Source: Faecalicatena_A orotica (GTDB lineage Bacteria; Bacillota; Clostridia; Lachnospirales; Lachnospiraceae). Taken from it: a stretch of 64,000 nt of DNA. Positions 36,205-44,640 of the stretch are shown piece after piece (position 1 is the first letter of the stretch; each line of letters begins with the position of its first letter). The stretch lies in assembly GCF_040545875.1 (NCBI RefSeq), contig NZ_JBEPMR010000013.1; one strand, 5' to 3'. The notes under the pieces are model-generated. The model was not told the origin of the DNA. It saw nothing but the letters and a program-made list of their open reading frames with translations, and did no database searches. The position numbers and the translations under genes were made by a program.

Positions 36205-36610
36205 TTTTACAGGATCAAGCCGGCATAGAGCCGGAAACTTTTTTGGGGGCAAATCAGTTTTTGCCCCCAGCATCATATGGCTCAGCACTTCACAAAATTT
36301 TGGCACAAAATTCATACAAATTTTATGGCTTCAAGCAGTAATCTATGATAGAGTATATGTACTTGAAAAGATCTGGTGTATTTCATACATTCTTAGAATC
36401 TAATCAAAGGGGAATTCCCCATTTTCAAAGGTTTCCTTCTTAAAGAAAGAATCATTCCAACAATCCATGTTTCAACATCGGACAAACAACAATCATTTAA
36501 AAATTCAAACAATAAAGGCTGGTGATGTCTATTGAAAGTATAAACTTGTCTTCGGAGCAATCACTTCATTTTGAAATATACATAAACAGTAGACAAGGAG
36601 AAAATTACAT
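36205..36610. other. Intergenic region before the Rpn-type gene
   Basis: 406 bp with no supported gene. It holds a weak GCCGG hairpin followed by six T (36219-36245) that may end the AraC gene. A 9-bp perfect hairpin GGGGGCAAA/TTTGCCCCC (36245-36268) has no T-run. It also has three similar acaaaattt motifs (about 36290-36325), a palindrome GGGGAATTCCCC at 36409-36420, and the Rpn leader with AAGGAG. Confidence 0.6.
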
Positions 36611-37660
36611 ATGGGAAAAAATGATATTTATATGAAACGCTGGCTCTCCGATAAGCACCGGTTTGCAGATTTAATCAATGGCTCCCTGTTTCAGGGAAAA
36701 CAGGTATTCCTGCCGAATCATTTAAAGGAAAGCAGCCCGGAACAAACCCTTATCTTACGGAAACCGAACGGCGAAGATATCAGTATTCAAAGATACCGTG
36801 ACATCATGATGATGGCAGAAGACGGAACAAGGATCGTGGTACTTGCATGTGAAAACCAGGATGAAATCCACTATGCCATGCCTGTCCGGGGAATGCTGTA
36901 TGATGCATTGAACTATACTGAACAAATCAGCCAGATTAGAAAAATCAGGAGAGAAAACAAGGAATTGGAAAATTCCTCTGAATTTTTGTCCGGCCTCAAG
37001 AAAAGTGACCAGCTCACCCCCGTTATCACTGTTGTCTTTTACTATGGCGAAAAAGAATGGGATGGAACACAGGACCTGCATGGACTGTTAGGTCTTAACG
37101 CAAAGGAATATGAACTATTGAAAAAATATATTCCCAACTACCGGATAAATTTGATTGATCCAAGGCGGTTGAATCATGATTTATGTTTTCAGACGGATTT
37201 ACAGCTGGTATTCGGCATGTTAGAATATAGAAAAAGTAAAGAAGGGCTGCAGGAATATATGCAAACTAACAAGAAATACTTCGGCAGTATCGATGAAGAT
37301 TCATATAACGCAATACGGGTACTGCTCGGATCAGGGCAGCAATTACCCGAAGCTAAGCAAAAATCAGGAGGGATTGATATGTGTAAAGCATTAGACGATT
37401 TATATCAGGATGGTGTTAAAGAGGGGATTAAAACCGGTATTGAAAAAGGAATCGAACAGGGCATCAAGCAGGGGATTGCGCAGGGTGTCGAACGGGGTGT
37501 CGAGCAGGGTATCGAACAAGGCATTGAGCAAGGCATTAAAGCATTTATCCTTGATTACCGCGAGGAAGGCTATGACAAAGAAAAGATTCTTATGAAGCTG
37601 CAAAACCGCTTTTCCCTTACAAGGGAAAAGGCGGAAGAATATTTTTCTAGGTTTTCATGA
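36611..37660 (+). CDS. Rpn family recombination-promoting nuclease/putative transposase with GI-repeat tail
   Basis: A 349-aa protein of the Rpn/PD-(D/E)XK nuclease family. The catalytic stretch is SIQRYRDIMMMAEDG then IVVLACENQ, where the aspartate and ExQ-like residues would bind metal. An approximately 43-residue tetrapeptide repeat tail (GIEQ, GIKQ, GVER and similar) follows at 37412-37540. Rpn proteins promote RecA-independent recombination and can act as toxins or nucleases. AAGGAG precedes the ATG. It ends convergent to and overlapping the AGCS symporter by 14 bp. Confidence 0.88.
   Translation: MGKNDIYMKRWLSDKHRFADLINGSLFQGKQVFLPNHLKESSPEQTLILRKPNGEDISIQRYRDIMMMAEDGTRIVVLACENQDEIHYAMPVRGMLYDALNYTEQISQIRKIRRENKELENSSEFLSGLKKSDQLTPVITVVFYYGEKEWDGTQDLHGLLGLNAKEYELLKKYIPNYRINLIDPRRLNHDLCFQTDLQLVFGMLEYRKSKEGLQEYMQTNKKYFGSIDEDSYNAIRVLLGSGQQLPEAKQKSGGIDMCKALDDLYQDGVKEGIKTGIEKGIEQGIKQGIAQGVERGVEQGIEQGIEQGIKAFILDYREEGYDKEKILMKLQNRFSLTREKAEEYFSRFS
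37412..37540 (+). repeat. Tandem 12-bp repeats coding the GI-x-x tail of Rpn
   Basis: About eleven imperfect units encode G-[IV]-[EKA]-[QKR] repeats. The repeat number often varies in this family and could change by slippage. Confidence 0.8.
37606..37634 (-). terminator. Terminator-like hairpin of the AGCS gene inside the Rpn coding end
   Basis: CCGCTTTTCCCTT and AAGGGAAAAGGCGG pair around an AC loop (one bulge). On the minus strand they are followed by TTTT. They lie within the last codons of the Rpn gene, just beyond the AGCS stop at 37647. Confidence 0.55.
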
Positions 37661-38993
37661 ATGACTTTTTAGCCCCGGCACGTGTCTCATGAATTACTAC
37701 TTTTCTGAGCATCCAGATACACAGTATATTCGGTATTGCCATAAAGGAATTGAACAGGTCCGAGACAGTCCAGACCAGATCCAGCGACATCACGGCGCCG
37801 AAATACACGGCTGCTATGTAGACGACCCTGTAGGTAAAAAGCCTTCTGCTTCCCCATAGATAGCGGACCGCACATTCCCCGTAATAGCTCCACCCAATGA
37901 TCGTTGCAAATGCAAACAGTACAAGGGAGACGGACAGCATCATGCTGCCGTCTGCGGGCAGTCCCGCGAAAGCAAGAAAACACAGTTCATCATCACCCGC
38001 TCCTGCATAGACTGCCGGAGCTTTTATCATGCTGCTGACAATTGCAATTCCCGTGATCGCACACATGACAACTGTATCCCAGAAAGGCCCTGTCATAGAG
38101 ATAATCCCCTGTTTTACAGGCGAACTTGTTCTGGATGCAGCCGCAGCCATCGGAATCGAGCCCAGTCCTGCCTCGTTTGTAAATAATCCCTTTGAAATCC
38201 CAGTTCGCATACCGATCATTACGGCGGTTCCTGTAATCCCGCCGGCAACAGATCTTGATGAAAAAGCTGATCCAATAATCACCACCAGTGTTTCACCAAG
38301 ATACGCACGGTTTATCCATAAAAGCAGCAAACATCCCCCCAGATAAAAAATGCTCATAAAAGGCACCAGATATGTACACACCTTTGAGACCTGCTTCGCC
38401 CCTCCCAGTATGACTATTCCTGCCAGCAAGGCTGCAATGATCCCTACGATGCGAGGGGAAACCTCGTAGTTTGATGTGACTGCCGCACAAATAGAATGTG
38501 ACTGGACGCTGCTTCCCATCCCCAGAGATGCCAGTATTGTACTCACTGCAAATATGACTGCCGCACTTTTCTGGTGCAGAACATGTTCCATAACGTACAT
38601 CGGTCCCCCGCTGTATGAACCATCTGGTTTCTGTACCCGGTATTTCACCGACAAAAAACATTCCGCGTAACAGGTTGCAATCCCGAACACGCCGGTCACC
38701 CAGCACCAGAACACGGCCCCCGGCCCGCCTATCGCGATTGCCGCAGAGATTCCGATAATATTTCCCGTCCCGATGGTTGCCGCCAGTGCTGTAGCCAGTG
38801 CGGAAAACGGAGAAATCCCCTCATTGCTTTCTTCACTTTTGGAAAAACTCAAACGGATTCCCGTCGGTATCTTCCTCTGGATAAACCCAAGGCGGAATGT
38901 AAAATATAAATGAGTACCCAACAGGACAACCAGCATCGGCATCCCCCAAAGGTACTCATAAATTGATTTCATAATCTGCGAAATAGCTTCCAT
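37647..38993 (-). CDS. Alanine/glycine:cation symporter (AGCS)
   Basis: A 448-aa Na+- or H+-coupled importer of alanine or glycine with about 11 membrane segments. The family signature is ALAATIGTGNIIGISAAIAIGGPGAVFW near residue 70, and YSGGPMYVMEHVL follows. GGAG with 6-nt spacing supports the ATG at 38993 over 39014. It is monocistronic and convergent with the Rpn gene. Confidence 0.94.
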   Translation of the reverse strand: MEAISQIMKSIYEYLWGMPMLVVLLGTHLYFTFRLGFIQRKIPTGIRLSFSKSEESNEGISPFSALATALAATIGTGNIIGISAAIAIGGPGAVFWCWVTGVFGIATCYAECFLSVKYRVQKPDGSYSGGPMYVMEHVLHQKSAAVIFAVSTILASLGMGSSVQSHSICAAVTSNYEVSPRIVGIIAALLAGIVILGGAKQVSKVCTYLVPFMSIFYLGGCLLLLWINRAYLGETLVVIIGSAFSSRSVAGGITGTAVMIGMRTGISKGLFTNEAGLGSIPMAAAASRTSSPVKQGIISMTGPFWDTVVMCAITGIAIVSSMIKAPAVYAGAGDDELCFLAFAGLPADGSMMLSVSLVLFAFATIIGWSYYGECAVRYLWGSRRLFTYRVVYIAAVYFGAVMSLDLVWTVSDLFNSFMAIPNILCIWMLRKVVIHETRAGAKKSFMKT

Positions 38994-39054
38994 GTCATGC
39001 TCCGTTTGTTCCATATCATTCTATATATATGACATCCTATTCCACTTTAGAATT

Positions 39055-39837
39055 TTACATCCTTTTTTCAGTGACTTCTCTTCGTTCCCTGCGCAGTGCT
39101 ATCAGAAGTATGATCCCGGACACAGCCCCAAAGAACAGAAATGACTGTATCAGAGGTGTAAAGTTGTAGTTCCCCTCTGTCCAGAAGCCTGCGAAATCAC
39201 TCGTGATATAACTCATCGGGAAAAGCGCAGCCACCTTTTGTGCTGCTTCAGGCAGGTCCTCTACCTGAACCCCCATCATCCCGCACAGTACCATCACCCC
39301 AAAGTAAACCGCCATCATAATCGCATACGTGGGGCCGAACTTCTTCAGGATCGTGGCAACTCCGTGGGCCAGCGCAAAAAAGATCCCGCTTAACAGCAGC
39401 AGGCTGATGATCAGGCACAGAGCTGCGCCCGGCCTTGGTATCTCCATTTCAAGGGTACTGTAAGCTACAATCGTATACAGCACAAGTCCGATGCTCATCA
39501 CTGCAAACTGTGCGATAATCTTTGCCAGAAGCGTCGTATTCGGTGAAAATCCAAACAACTGCATCCGCAGCGGTATCTCCTTCTCCAGTTCCTGCGAATA
39601 ATTCGAAGAATATCCAAGCAATACGACCGCCATCGGAATGATCAGGCTCATAGTAATAAACACTGCCGTATTCGTCTGTGGAATCATACTCTCCGGGACA
39701 TCTGCCTGTACCGCTTTTGTGATAATAAAAAGCATCAGAATGGGGAAAAAGATTCCGAACATATATACAAAAGGATTCCCCAGCACATTCCGTATCTCAT
39801 ACATAATCAGCCTTCTGCCGCATCTTTTTTTAGTCAT
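39055..39837 (-). CDS. ABC-2 type transporter permease
   Basis: A 260-aa membrane protein with about six segments and a short basic C-terminus. Long open reading upstream to 39957 is not used, because GGAGGGG precedes the ATG at 39837 (MTKKRCGRRLIMYE). The start overlaps the ATPase stop by 8 bp. It works with that ATPase as an exporter, possibly for peptides or antibiotics. Confidence 0.85.
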   Translation of the reverse strand: MTKKRCGRRLIMYEIRNVLGNPFVYMFGIFFPILMLFIITKAVQADVPESMIPQTNTAVFITMSLIIPMAVVLLGYSSNYSQELEKEIPLRMQLFGFSPNTTLLAKIIAQFAVMSIGLVLYTIVAYSTLEMEIPRPGAALCLIISLLLLSGIFFALAHGVATILKKFGPTYAIMMAVYFGVMVLCGMMGVQVEDLPEAAQKVAALFPMSYITSDFAGFWTEGNYNFTPLIQSFLFFGAVSGIILLIALRRERREVTEKRM

Positions 39838-40723
39838 GGTCCACCCCTCCGTTTCCGCGCTCCTGATAATACGCTTTCTTCGCATTGATTGACATAATCT
39901 CAATATCACTGCTGCTTCGTTTGAAGTTAACATTATTCCGTATGAGCAGTTTTGCAATATCTTCCTCCTCTGTCTTTCCCCTGCATGCTAGTGCAATCAG
40001 ATGGGAAGGTGCTTCCAATTTCCTGTATGGTTCTGTCAGGCGCCCATGCTCTTCCCCTGCATCCAGAGTGATGATGGAATTACCACAGTATTTACGGAAC
40101 AGAGTTTCTTTTTCCCCATAATCAATCACTTTCCCCTGATCCAGAATCAGCAGCTTATTTGCCAGAAGCTCCAGTTCCTCATAATAATGAGATACGATAC
40201 AGAGTGTATTACTCTTTCCCTCATACCACTTCAGCAGCCTTTCCATCAGCCGCTGTCTCGTTTCGAAATCCAGACCCGAAGTCACCTCATCATAAAAAGT
40301 AAGCGGTGCATCCTGCATCATGACCATAATAATCGTAAGCCGCTGCTTCTGTCCTCCGGATAGGGATTTATAATGTTTCTTTAGACACTCTTCAAATTCA
40401 AAATATGTGATCAGTTCCTGAAGACGGCTGTTTTTACTGATACTTGTATCAAGCAGTGTTTCCAGAACATGCCGCACAGACATGGTGGATACATAATCGT
40501 TAAACTGCAGATGGGCTGCCATCTGTTCCGGCTTCAGCTCCGTCTGAATCCTCCCTTTGTAAGATGTCAGGCCAAGCATGGTCTTTACAAATGTAGATTT
40601 CCCCGCCCCATTGGAACCGATGATGCCTATTCGCTCACCTTTGTTAATCTCAAGCGGACGGTCAATTTCAAGGGCCAGCTGTCTGCCATAATATACCTGC
40701 AGGTTTTTAATTGTCACCAGCAT
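39830..40723 (-). CDS. ABC transporter ATP-binding protein
   Basis: A 297-aa ATPase. Walker A is GSNGAGKST, the signature LSGGQKQR, Walker B FYDEVTSGLD (the usual P after DE is V) and the H-loop is SHYYEELE. A C-terminal domain of about 80 residues follows. Together with the permease and the two-component system it fits antimicrobial-peptide sensing and export. Confidence 0.9.
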   Translation of the reverse strand: MLVTIKNLQVYYGRQLALEIDRPLEINKGERIGIIGSNGAGKSTFVKTMLGLTSYKGRIQTELKPEQMAAHLQFNDYVSTMSVRHVLETLLDTSISKNSRLQELITYFEFEECLKKHYKSLSGGQKQRLTIIMVMMQDAPLTFYDEVTSGLDFETRQRLMERLLKWYEGKSNTLCIVSHYYEELELLANKLLILDQGKVIDYGEKETLFRKYCGNSIITLDAGEEHGRLTEPYRKLEAPSHLIALACRGKTEEEDIAKLLIRNNVNFKRSSSDIEIMSINAKKAYYQERGNGGVDHD

Positions 40724-40764
40724 TTCTTTTCTCCTCTCCTTTTGATAACTTTAGTTTACCGCTT

Positions 40765-42366
40765 TCATATGAAGTCTGTATGAAGATGCTGTGCGTCTTC
40801 TTTGAATGTGAAATTCAATTTTGCCCTTACCCCGCCGGATACATTTTCCACGGTCAGTTTACAGCCGAGTACTTCACTGTAATATGCACTGACATACAGT
40901 CCAAGCCCCTTTCCCCGTTCTTTCCCGCTGCCGCTCACAAAAGGTTCATAAAGGTGCGGCAACAGGGTCTCATCTATGTGTGCCCCCTGATTCACAATAC
41001 TCACCGAACCTGCCTCTGACTCCACAAGTATCTGCCCATTTTCCGGTGTATTTGCAACTGCATTGGAAAACAGATTATCCAGTATTTTCTTTAGAAGCTC
41101 CCTGTCGCTTGGCACAGTCCGGGTTGTCCCACCCTTCTCAAAACGAAGCTTCTTCATCTCTGCCTGAATACGGTAAGCCCCCATCACTTCCATTAGAAGA
41201 ACATCTACATCCACGGATTCTATATGAAGGTTTTCCGTACAATGGTTCAGATATAAAATATCCTCCACGATTTTCCTCATCGACTGCAGTTGTTCCTTCA
41301 CCTGAGGGAGATAAGTCTTCGTATCTTTATATTTACCCACCTCCTGTATCATACCGTCCACAAGCAGGAGTGCCGCAGTGACCGGTGTTTTTAGCTGGTG
41401 CGAAGATGCCCTTAAAAAGACTTCCTGACGCTTATTTTCTTTTTTCAGCCGTTCATTCTTTTCTTCCAGCTCATCGTAATTCTCTTTCAGTTTCGCATAT
41501 AGCTCGTTCAGGGTCCGGCCAAGCTCCCCAATCTCATCACGCGCCGTAATTTTGAACGGTTCCACCTCCAGACTCCCGGCGTTCTTAACTTCTTCTGCAT
41601 AATGGGCAAGGCTGACCACCGGATTAACAATCTTTTTGGAAAAGAACTGGGAACAAAGCATGACAATCAAAAACAAAACCGCTGCTATCATCGGAATACT
41701 CCCCATAACAATCGGCTTAATTTCTTTCATCTGCGGAGTCATCACCGGCAGAAAGGAAAAAATGAGCGAACTTCCGCTCCTGCCTATTGCAATATAAGTC
41801 GTATACTGATTGTCTTCATCCGAAGCTCCCCCTTCAAAAACAACAATATCTTTATCCATAATATGCATTTTAACAGAGTCGTCCGCTTTGAACACTTCTG
41901 TGTCCTTATCAATCTGTACTTCCACATCAACCGGTGCAGTTTCATCCAACAAGGCACTCTTCTGGAACCCTTTTTTCAAAAGTTCCCAGTCGATCGCCTC
42001 GAAGTCCTCTTTTTCTACATCTTTCATATTCCCGAAACAGTTACGGACCTGCCCCAGAAGTTTTTTGAGCTGCTCGTCCTGCACAGTCACTGTAAATTTA
42101 AAGGCCTTTCCGGCCAGGTATATTTCGTCCCCCTCAAGTGGGATCTCCAGCGTAGCCGACCCCGTCGGGTTTTGAACCTTAAGCCCCTTATAGCTGTGAT
42201 TCTTCATGTATCCCTTCTCGACTTCTACCACAGACTTCAGGTTCTGCTTCTTCATATAATCCACATACAGGGACGGCAGCATCGTTACGAAATAAATGAC
42301 AATCAGGCTGACAAGAAGCGCCGAAATCCCAATGCTGTATAGAAATGTCTTTTTTGACAGCTTCAT
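40765..42366 (-). CDS. Sensor histidine kinase
   Basis: A 533-aa membrane kinase. TM1 is about 10-30, then an extracytoplasmic sensor region of about 190 residues, TM2 about 220-242, HAMP about 243-300, a dimerisation domain with H323 (SSHQLKTPV) and a C-terminal ATPase with NLFSNAVANTP and GKGLGLYVSAYYSE. It would phosphorylate the response regulator encoded 3 bp upstream. The ligand is unknown; the ABC transporter downstream suggests an antimicrobial peptide. Confidence 0.92.
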   Translation of the reverse strand: MKLSKKTFLYSIGISALLVSLIVIYFVTMLPSLYVDYMKKQNLKSVVEVEKGYMKNHSYKGLKVQNPTGSATLEIPLEGDEIYLAGKAFKFTVTVQDEQLKKLLGQVRNCFGNMKDVEKEDFEAIDWELLKKGFQKSALLDETAPVDVEVQIDKDTEVFKADDSVKMHIMDKDIVVFEGGASDEDNQYTTYIAIGRSGSSLIFSFLPVMTPQMKEIKPIVMGSIPMIAAVLFLIVMLCSQFFSKKIVNPVVSLAHYAEEVKNAGSLEVEPFKITARDEIGELGRTLNELYAKLKENYDELEEKNERLKKENKRQEVFLRASSHQLKTPVTAALLLVDGMIQEVGKYKDTKTYLPQVKEQLQSMRKIVEDILYLNHCTENLHIESVDVDVLLMEVMGAYRIQAEMKKLRFEKGGTTRTVPSDRELLKKILDNLFSNAVANTPENGQILVESEAGSVSIVNQGAHIDETLLPHLYEPFVSGSGKERGKGLGLYVSAYYSEVLGCKLTVENVSGGVRAKLNFTFKEDAQHLHTDFI

Positions 42367-42369
42367 ATG

Positions 42370-43032
42370 CTACACCTCCTGTTTAAATTGGTACCCGACC
42401 CCAATGACGGTCTTGATAAAGTTCTGGGGCAGTTTTTTCCTCAGGTTCTTCACATGTGCATCGATAATCCTGTCGTTTCCGATGTAATCATCATTAAAAA
42501 TATGCAGGATCAGCTGCTCCCTTGTAAAAACTCTGCACGGCTCATCATATAGGGTCTCCAGCAAAAGAAACTCACTCAGCGTCAATTCCAATGGTTCCCC
42601 ATTGTAACAGGCCTGATATGCACCTTTATCAATGAATAACCCCTCCCGCACCGTCCGGGCAGAAGGCTTCACCCGTCTGAAAATTGTTTCCATGCGCTTC
42701 AACAGGATAATCGGCGATACCGGCTTGATCACATAGTCATCCGCATACGCATTGAACGCCCGTACCTGTGTCTGTTCATCCCCGAGAGCCGTCAGCATAA
42801 TCACAGCCATATCAGGATATTTGTCCCTTATGAAATCCAGAACTTCCAGACCGCTGATTTTCGGAACCATAATATCCAGAACTGCCATATCAAATATATC
42901 TTCCGTAAGAGCCTTCACTGCTTCCTCCCCGTCTGCCGCTGAATACACATCATATCCCTGCATCTTCATATATTCAGCCAGAACATCCTGAATGACCGGC
43001 TCATCCTCTAAAAATAAAATCCTCTTCCCCAT
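42370..43032 (-). CDS. OmpR-family response regulator
   Basis: A 220-aa regulator. The receiver domain (about 1-120) has the acidic DEP and phosphorylated D in AVLDIMVPKISG and K in YVIKPVSP. A winged-helix DNA-binding domain (about 130-218) follows. CAGGAGGAG precedes the ATG at 43032. First gene of the four-gene operon. Confidence 0.94.
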   Translation of the reverse strand: MGKRILFLEDEPVIQDVLAEYMKMQGYDVYSAADGEEAVKALTEDIFDMAVLDIMVPKISGLEVLDFIRDKYPDMAVIMLTALGDEQTQVRAFNAYADDYVIKPVSPIILLKRMETIFRRVKPSARTVREGLFIDKGAYQACYNGEPLELTLSEFLLLETLYDEPCRVFTREQLILHIFNDDYIGNDRIIDAHVKNLRKKLPQNFIKTVIGVGYQFKQEV

Positions 43033-43058
43033 ATGGTACTCCTCCTGTTGTTTCATTT

Positions 43059-43085
43059 ATTATAACAGAACCATATGAATTTCAA
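43059..43085 (-). promoter_or_regulatory. Promoter of the response regulator operon
   Basis: A perfect TATAAT (43059-43064) and TTGAAA (43080-43085) with 15-bp spacing, overlapped by two ATTCAT direct repeats 11 bp apart that may be a response-regulator box. Confidence 0.5.
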
Positions 43086-43118
43086 ATGAATTTTTAACGG
43101 TACTGCCTTTCATGAAAA

Positions 43119-43159
43119 AATCTCCGGTCCAGCCATTACTGACTGTACATCCGGAGATT
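43119..43159 (-). terminator. Terminator after the diguanylate cyclase gene
   Basis: A 9-bp stem (AATCTCCGG with CCGGAGATT, 23-nt loop) is followed by TTTTTT on the minus strand, about 40 bp past the stop. Confidence 0.75.
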
Positions 43160-43197
43160 CCTCTTGTTTATAACCTTCTCTTTCTTCCTCATGCCGC

Positions 43198-44343
43198 TTA
43201 GAAACGAAAGCTTCTTTTATCTTCATACATCTTCCTGTCAGCCAGAACAAAGGCATGTTCCAGCGATTCCTTCTCCTCTGTCAAAATAATCTCATAACCG
43301 ACCGCTGCCGTTATTTTTAAACCAGCCGCATTCTTTTCTTCTTCCAGATACCGGCGGAATCCGGATATGCGGTTCTTGAGCTCCTCTTCCTCTTCATCTG
43401 GAAGAATAATAAAAAATTCATCGCCGCCCATTCTGAATATATATTTTTCATATCCCTTAAATGCCACCCTTAACGCGTCCGCCACAAAAATAAGAATCTG
43501 ATCTCCCATGTGGTGTCCCATTGTGTCATTCACCTGTTTAAAACAATTAATATCAACCACGACAAACCCGATCTGGCGGAACTGACTTCGGTTCCGTTCC
43601 AGTTCGTTAACCTTTTCCATATATGAGGCCCTGTTATGCAGCCCAGTAAGCCCGTCATTGTACGCCAGCTGATATACTTCCTTCTCACGCTCGAGCCGCT
43701 TTTTCTGATCACTGATTTTCTGAGTCTTAAATATAGAATGGATAAAAACAACATAGCAGGATATAACAACAACTGCAAAAACTAACCACACCGGGAAATA
43801 CTCGACCCTCTCAACCATCGGTTTTGGATACCCGGCAAAGAAAATCATGGCAAAATAGATCAACGCCGTGGAGCATGCCATCAGTCCCCATCCCGCATCA
43901 GCCTCCGCCAGAAGCTTTTTATACTTATCCGCATATTTAAATGCAAACCGGAGGATGACTGCAAATAATACCGGCATGATGATAACCGCATAAACTTCAC
44001 CGTACTCCAAAGTAATGCCGAACAGCCTGCCAATAAATGCAACAATTAGGGAGATCGTATCTATAAAACAAAATGTCAGCACAAACCGGCTGTCCCTGTA
44101 TTTTGCATAATACAAAAACAATAGGAAACTGGGCACTGTCATACAGACCGTTGACGAAACTGCTGCCGGTAATTTCAGGATATATACAGCCCCGTAATAT
44201 GCCGCCACAATCAGTACACAGCCTATATATTTAAACATCACCGGCACACGGGTGTTCTCCCTTGACGGACACATAATCGTATAGAGAAGAAGGTCACAAA
44301 CGATCACAATCATATCGTTCATAACTACAAGTAAATCATACAT
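43198..44343 (-). CDS. Membrane diguanylate cyclase (GGDEF)
   Basis: A 381-aa protein with about seven N-terminal membrane segments (residues 10-205), a coiled linker and a GGDEF domain with intact GGDEF at 306-310. It would make cyclic-di-GMP. The RxxD inhibitory site five residues before the motif is missing (the sequence there is GYEK), so product inhibition is not expected. Its N-terminal domain is the likely sensor, ligand unknown. Confidence 0.92.
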   Translation of the reverse strand: MYDLLVVMNDMIVIVCDLLLYTIMCPSRENTRVPVMFKYIGCVLIVAAYYGAVYILKLPAAVSSTVCMTVPSFLLFLYYAKYRDSRFVLTFCFIDTISLIVAFIGRLFGITLEYGEVYAVIIMPVLFAVILRFAFKYADKYKKLLAEADAGWGLMACSTALIYFAMIFFAGYPKPMVERVEYFPVWLVFAVVVISCYVVFIHSIFKTQKISDQKKRLEREKEVYQLAYNDGLTGLHNRASYMEKVNELERNRSQFRQIGFVVVDINCFKQVNDTMGHHMGDQILIFVADALRVAFKGYEKYIFRMGGDEFFIILPDEEEEELKNRISGFRRYLEEEKNAAGLKITAAVGYEIILTEEKESLEHAFVLADRKMYEDKRSFRF

Positions 44344-44385
44344 TTACACAGGCTCCTTTAAACTTCAGTAATAAAAACATTATAC

Positions 44386-44520
44386 GTAACTGTTCAGGAC
44401 TATGAACAGCTACGCCGCAAGCCCATAAAAATCGCCTTTGGCGATGGGGCTTGCTTCTGACTGTTCCACATTTTCGTACGGACTGTGCAGTAAATGCACA
44501 GTCCTGTACTGAACAGTTAC
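44386..44520. mobile_element. IS66-like MITE (non-autonomous, 135 bp)
   Basis: The ends are perfect 12-bp inverted repeats, GTAACTGTTCAG at 44386-44397 and its complement at 44509-44520. The element is flanked on both sides by the 8-bp direct repeat CATTATAC (44378-44385 and 44521-44528), a target duplication. Inside are hairpins at 44417-44454 (GCAAGCCC stem, ATCGCC inner stem) and 44480-44504 (10-bp GGACTGTGCA stem). GTAA ends and 8-bp duplications are typical of IS66 elements. No transposase is present. Confidence 0.85.
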
Positions 44521-44581
44521 CATTATACAATAAAAATCGACATTCGCATATACTTCTTTTTTCCATTCCCGTTTTCATACA

Positions 44582-44614
44582 AAATAAGCCGGAAATAAAT
44601 TTCCCGGCTTATTT
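44582..44614 (-). terminator. Terminator of the ABC exporter operon
   Basis: An 11-bp perfect stem (AAATAAGCCGG with CCGGCTTATTT) with TTATTTTG on the minus strand, 27 bp after the exporter stop. Confidence 0.82.
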
Positions 44615-44640
44615 ATCCATATCTCTTCAGGCATCCTGTC

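Larger units (their letters stand above)
44344..44640. other. Intergenic region with MITE and exporter terminator
   Basis: 297 bp without a gene, holding the leader of the diguanylate cyclase gene, the 135-bp IS66-like element at 44386-44520 with its duplicated target, and the exporter terminator at 44582-44614. Nothing else is recognisable. Confidence 0.85.

Noticed and set aside
36245..36268. GGGGGCAAA/TTTGCCCCC hairpin as terminator of the AraC gene
   Set aside because: There is no T-run after it. The preceding GCCGG hairpin with six T is a better but weak candidate.
41602..42342. 246-aa rightward frame in the histidine kinase
   Set aside because: Antisense to the sensor domain, His/Arg-rich and without start signals.
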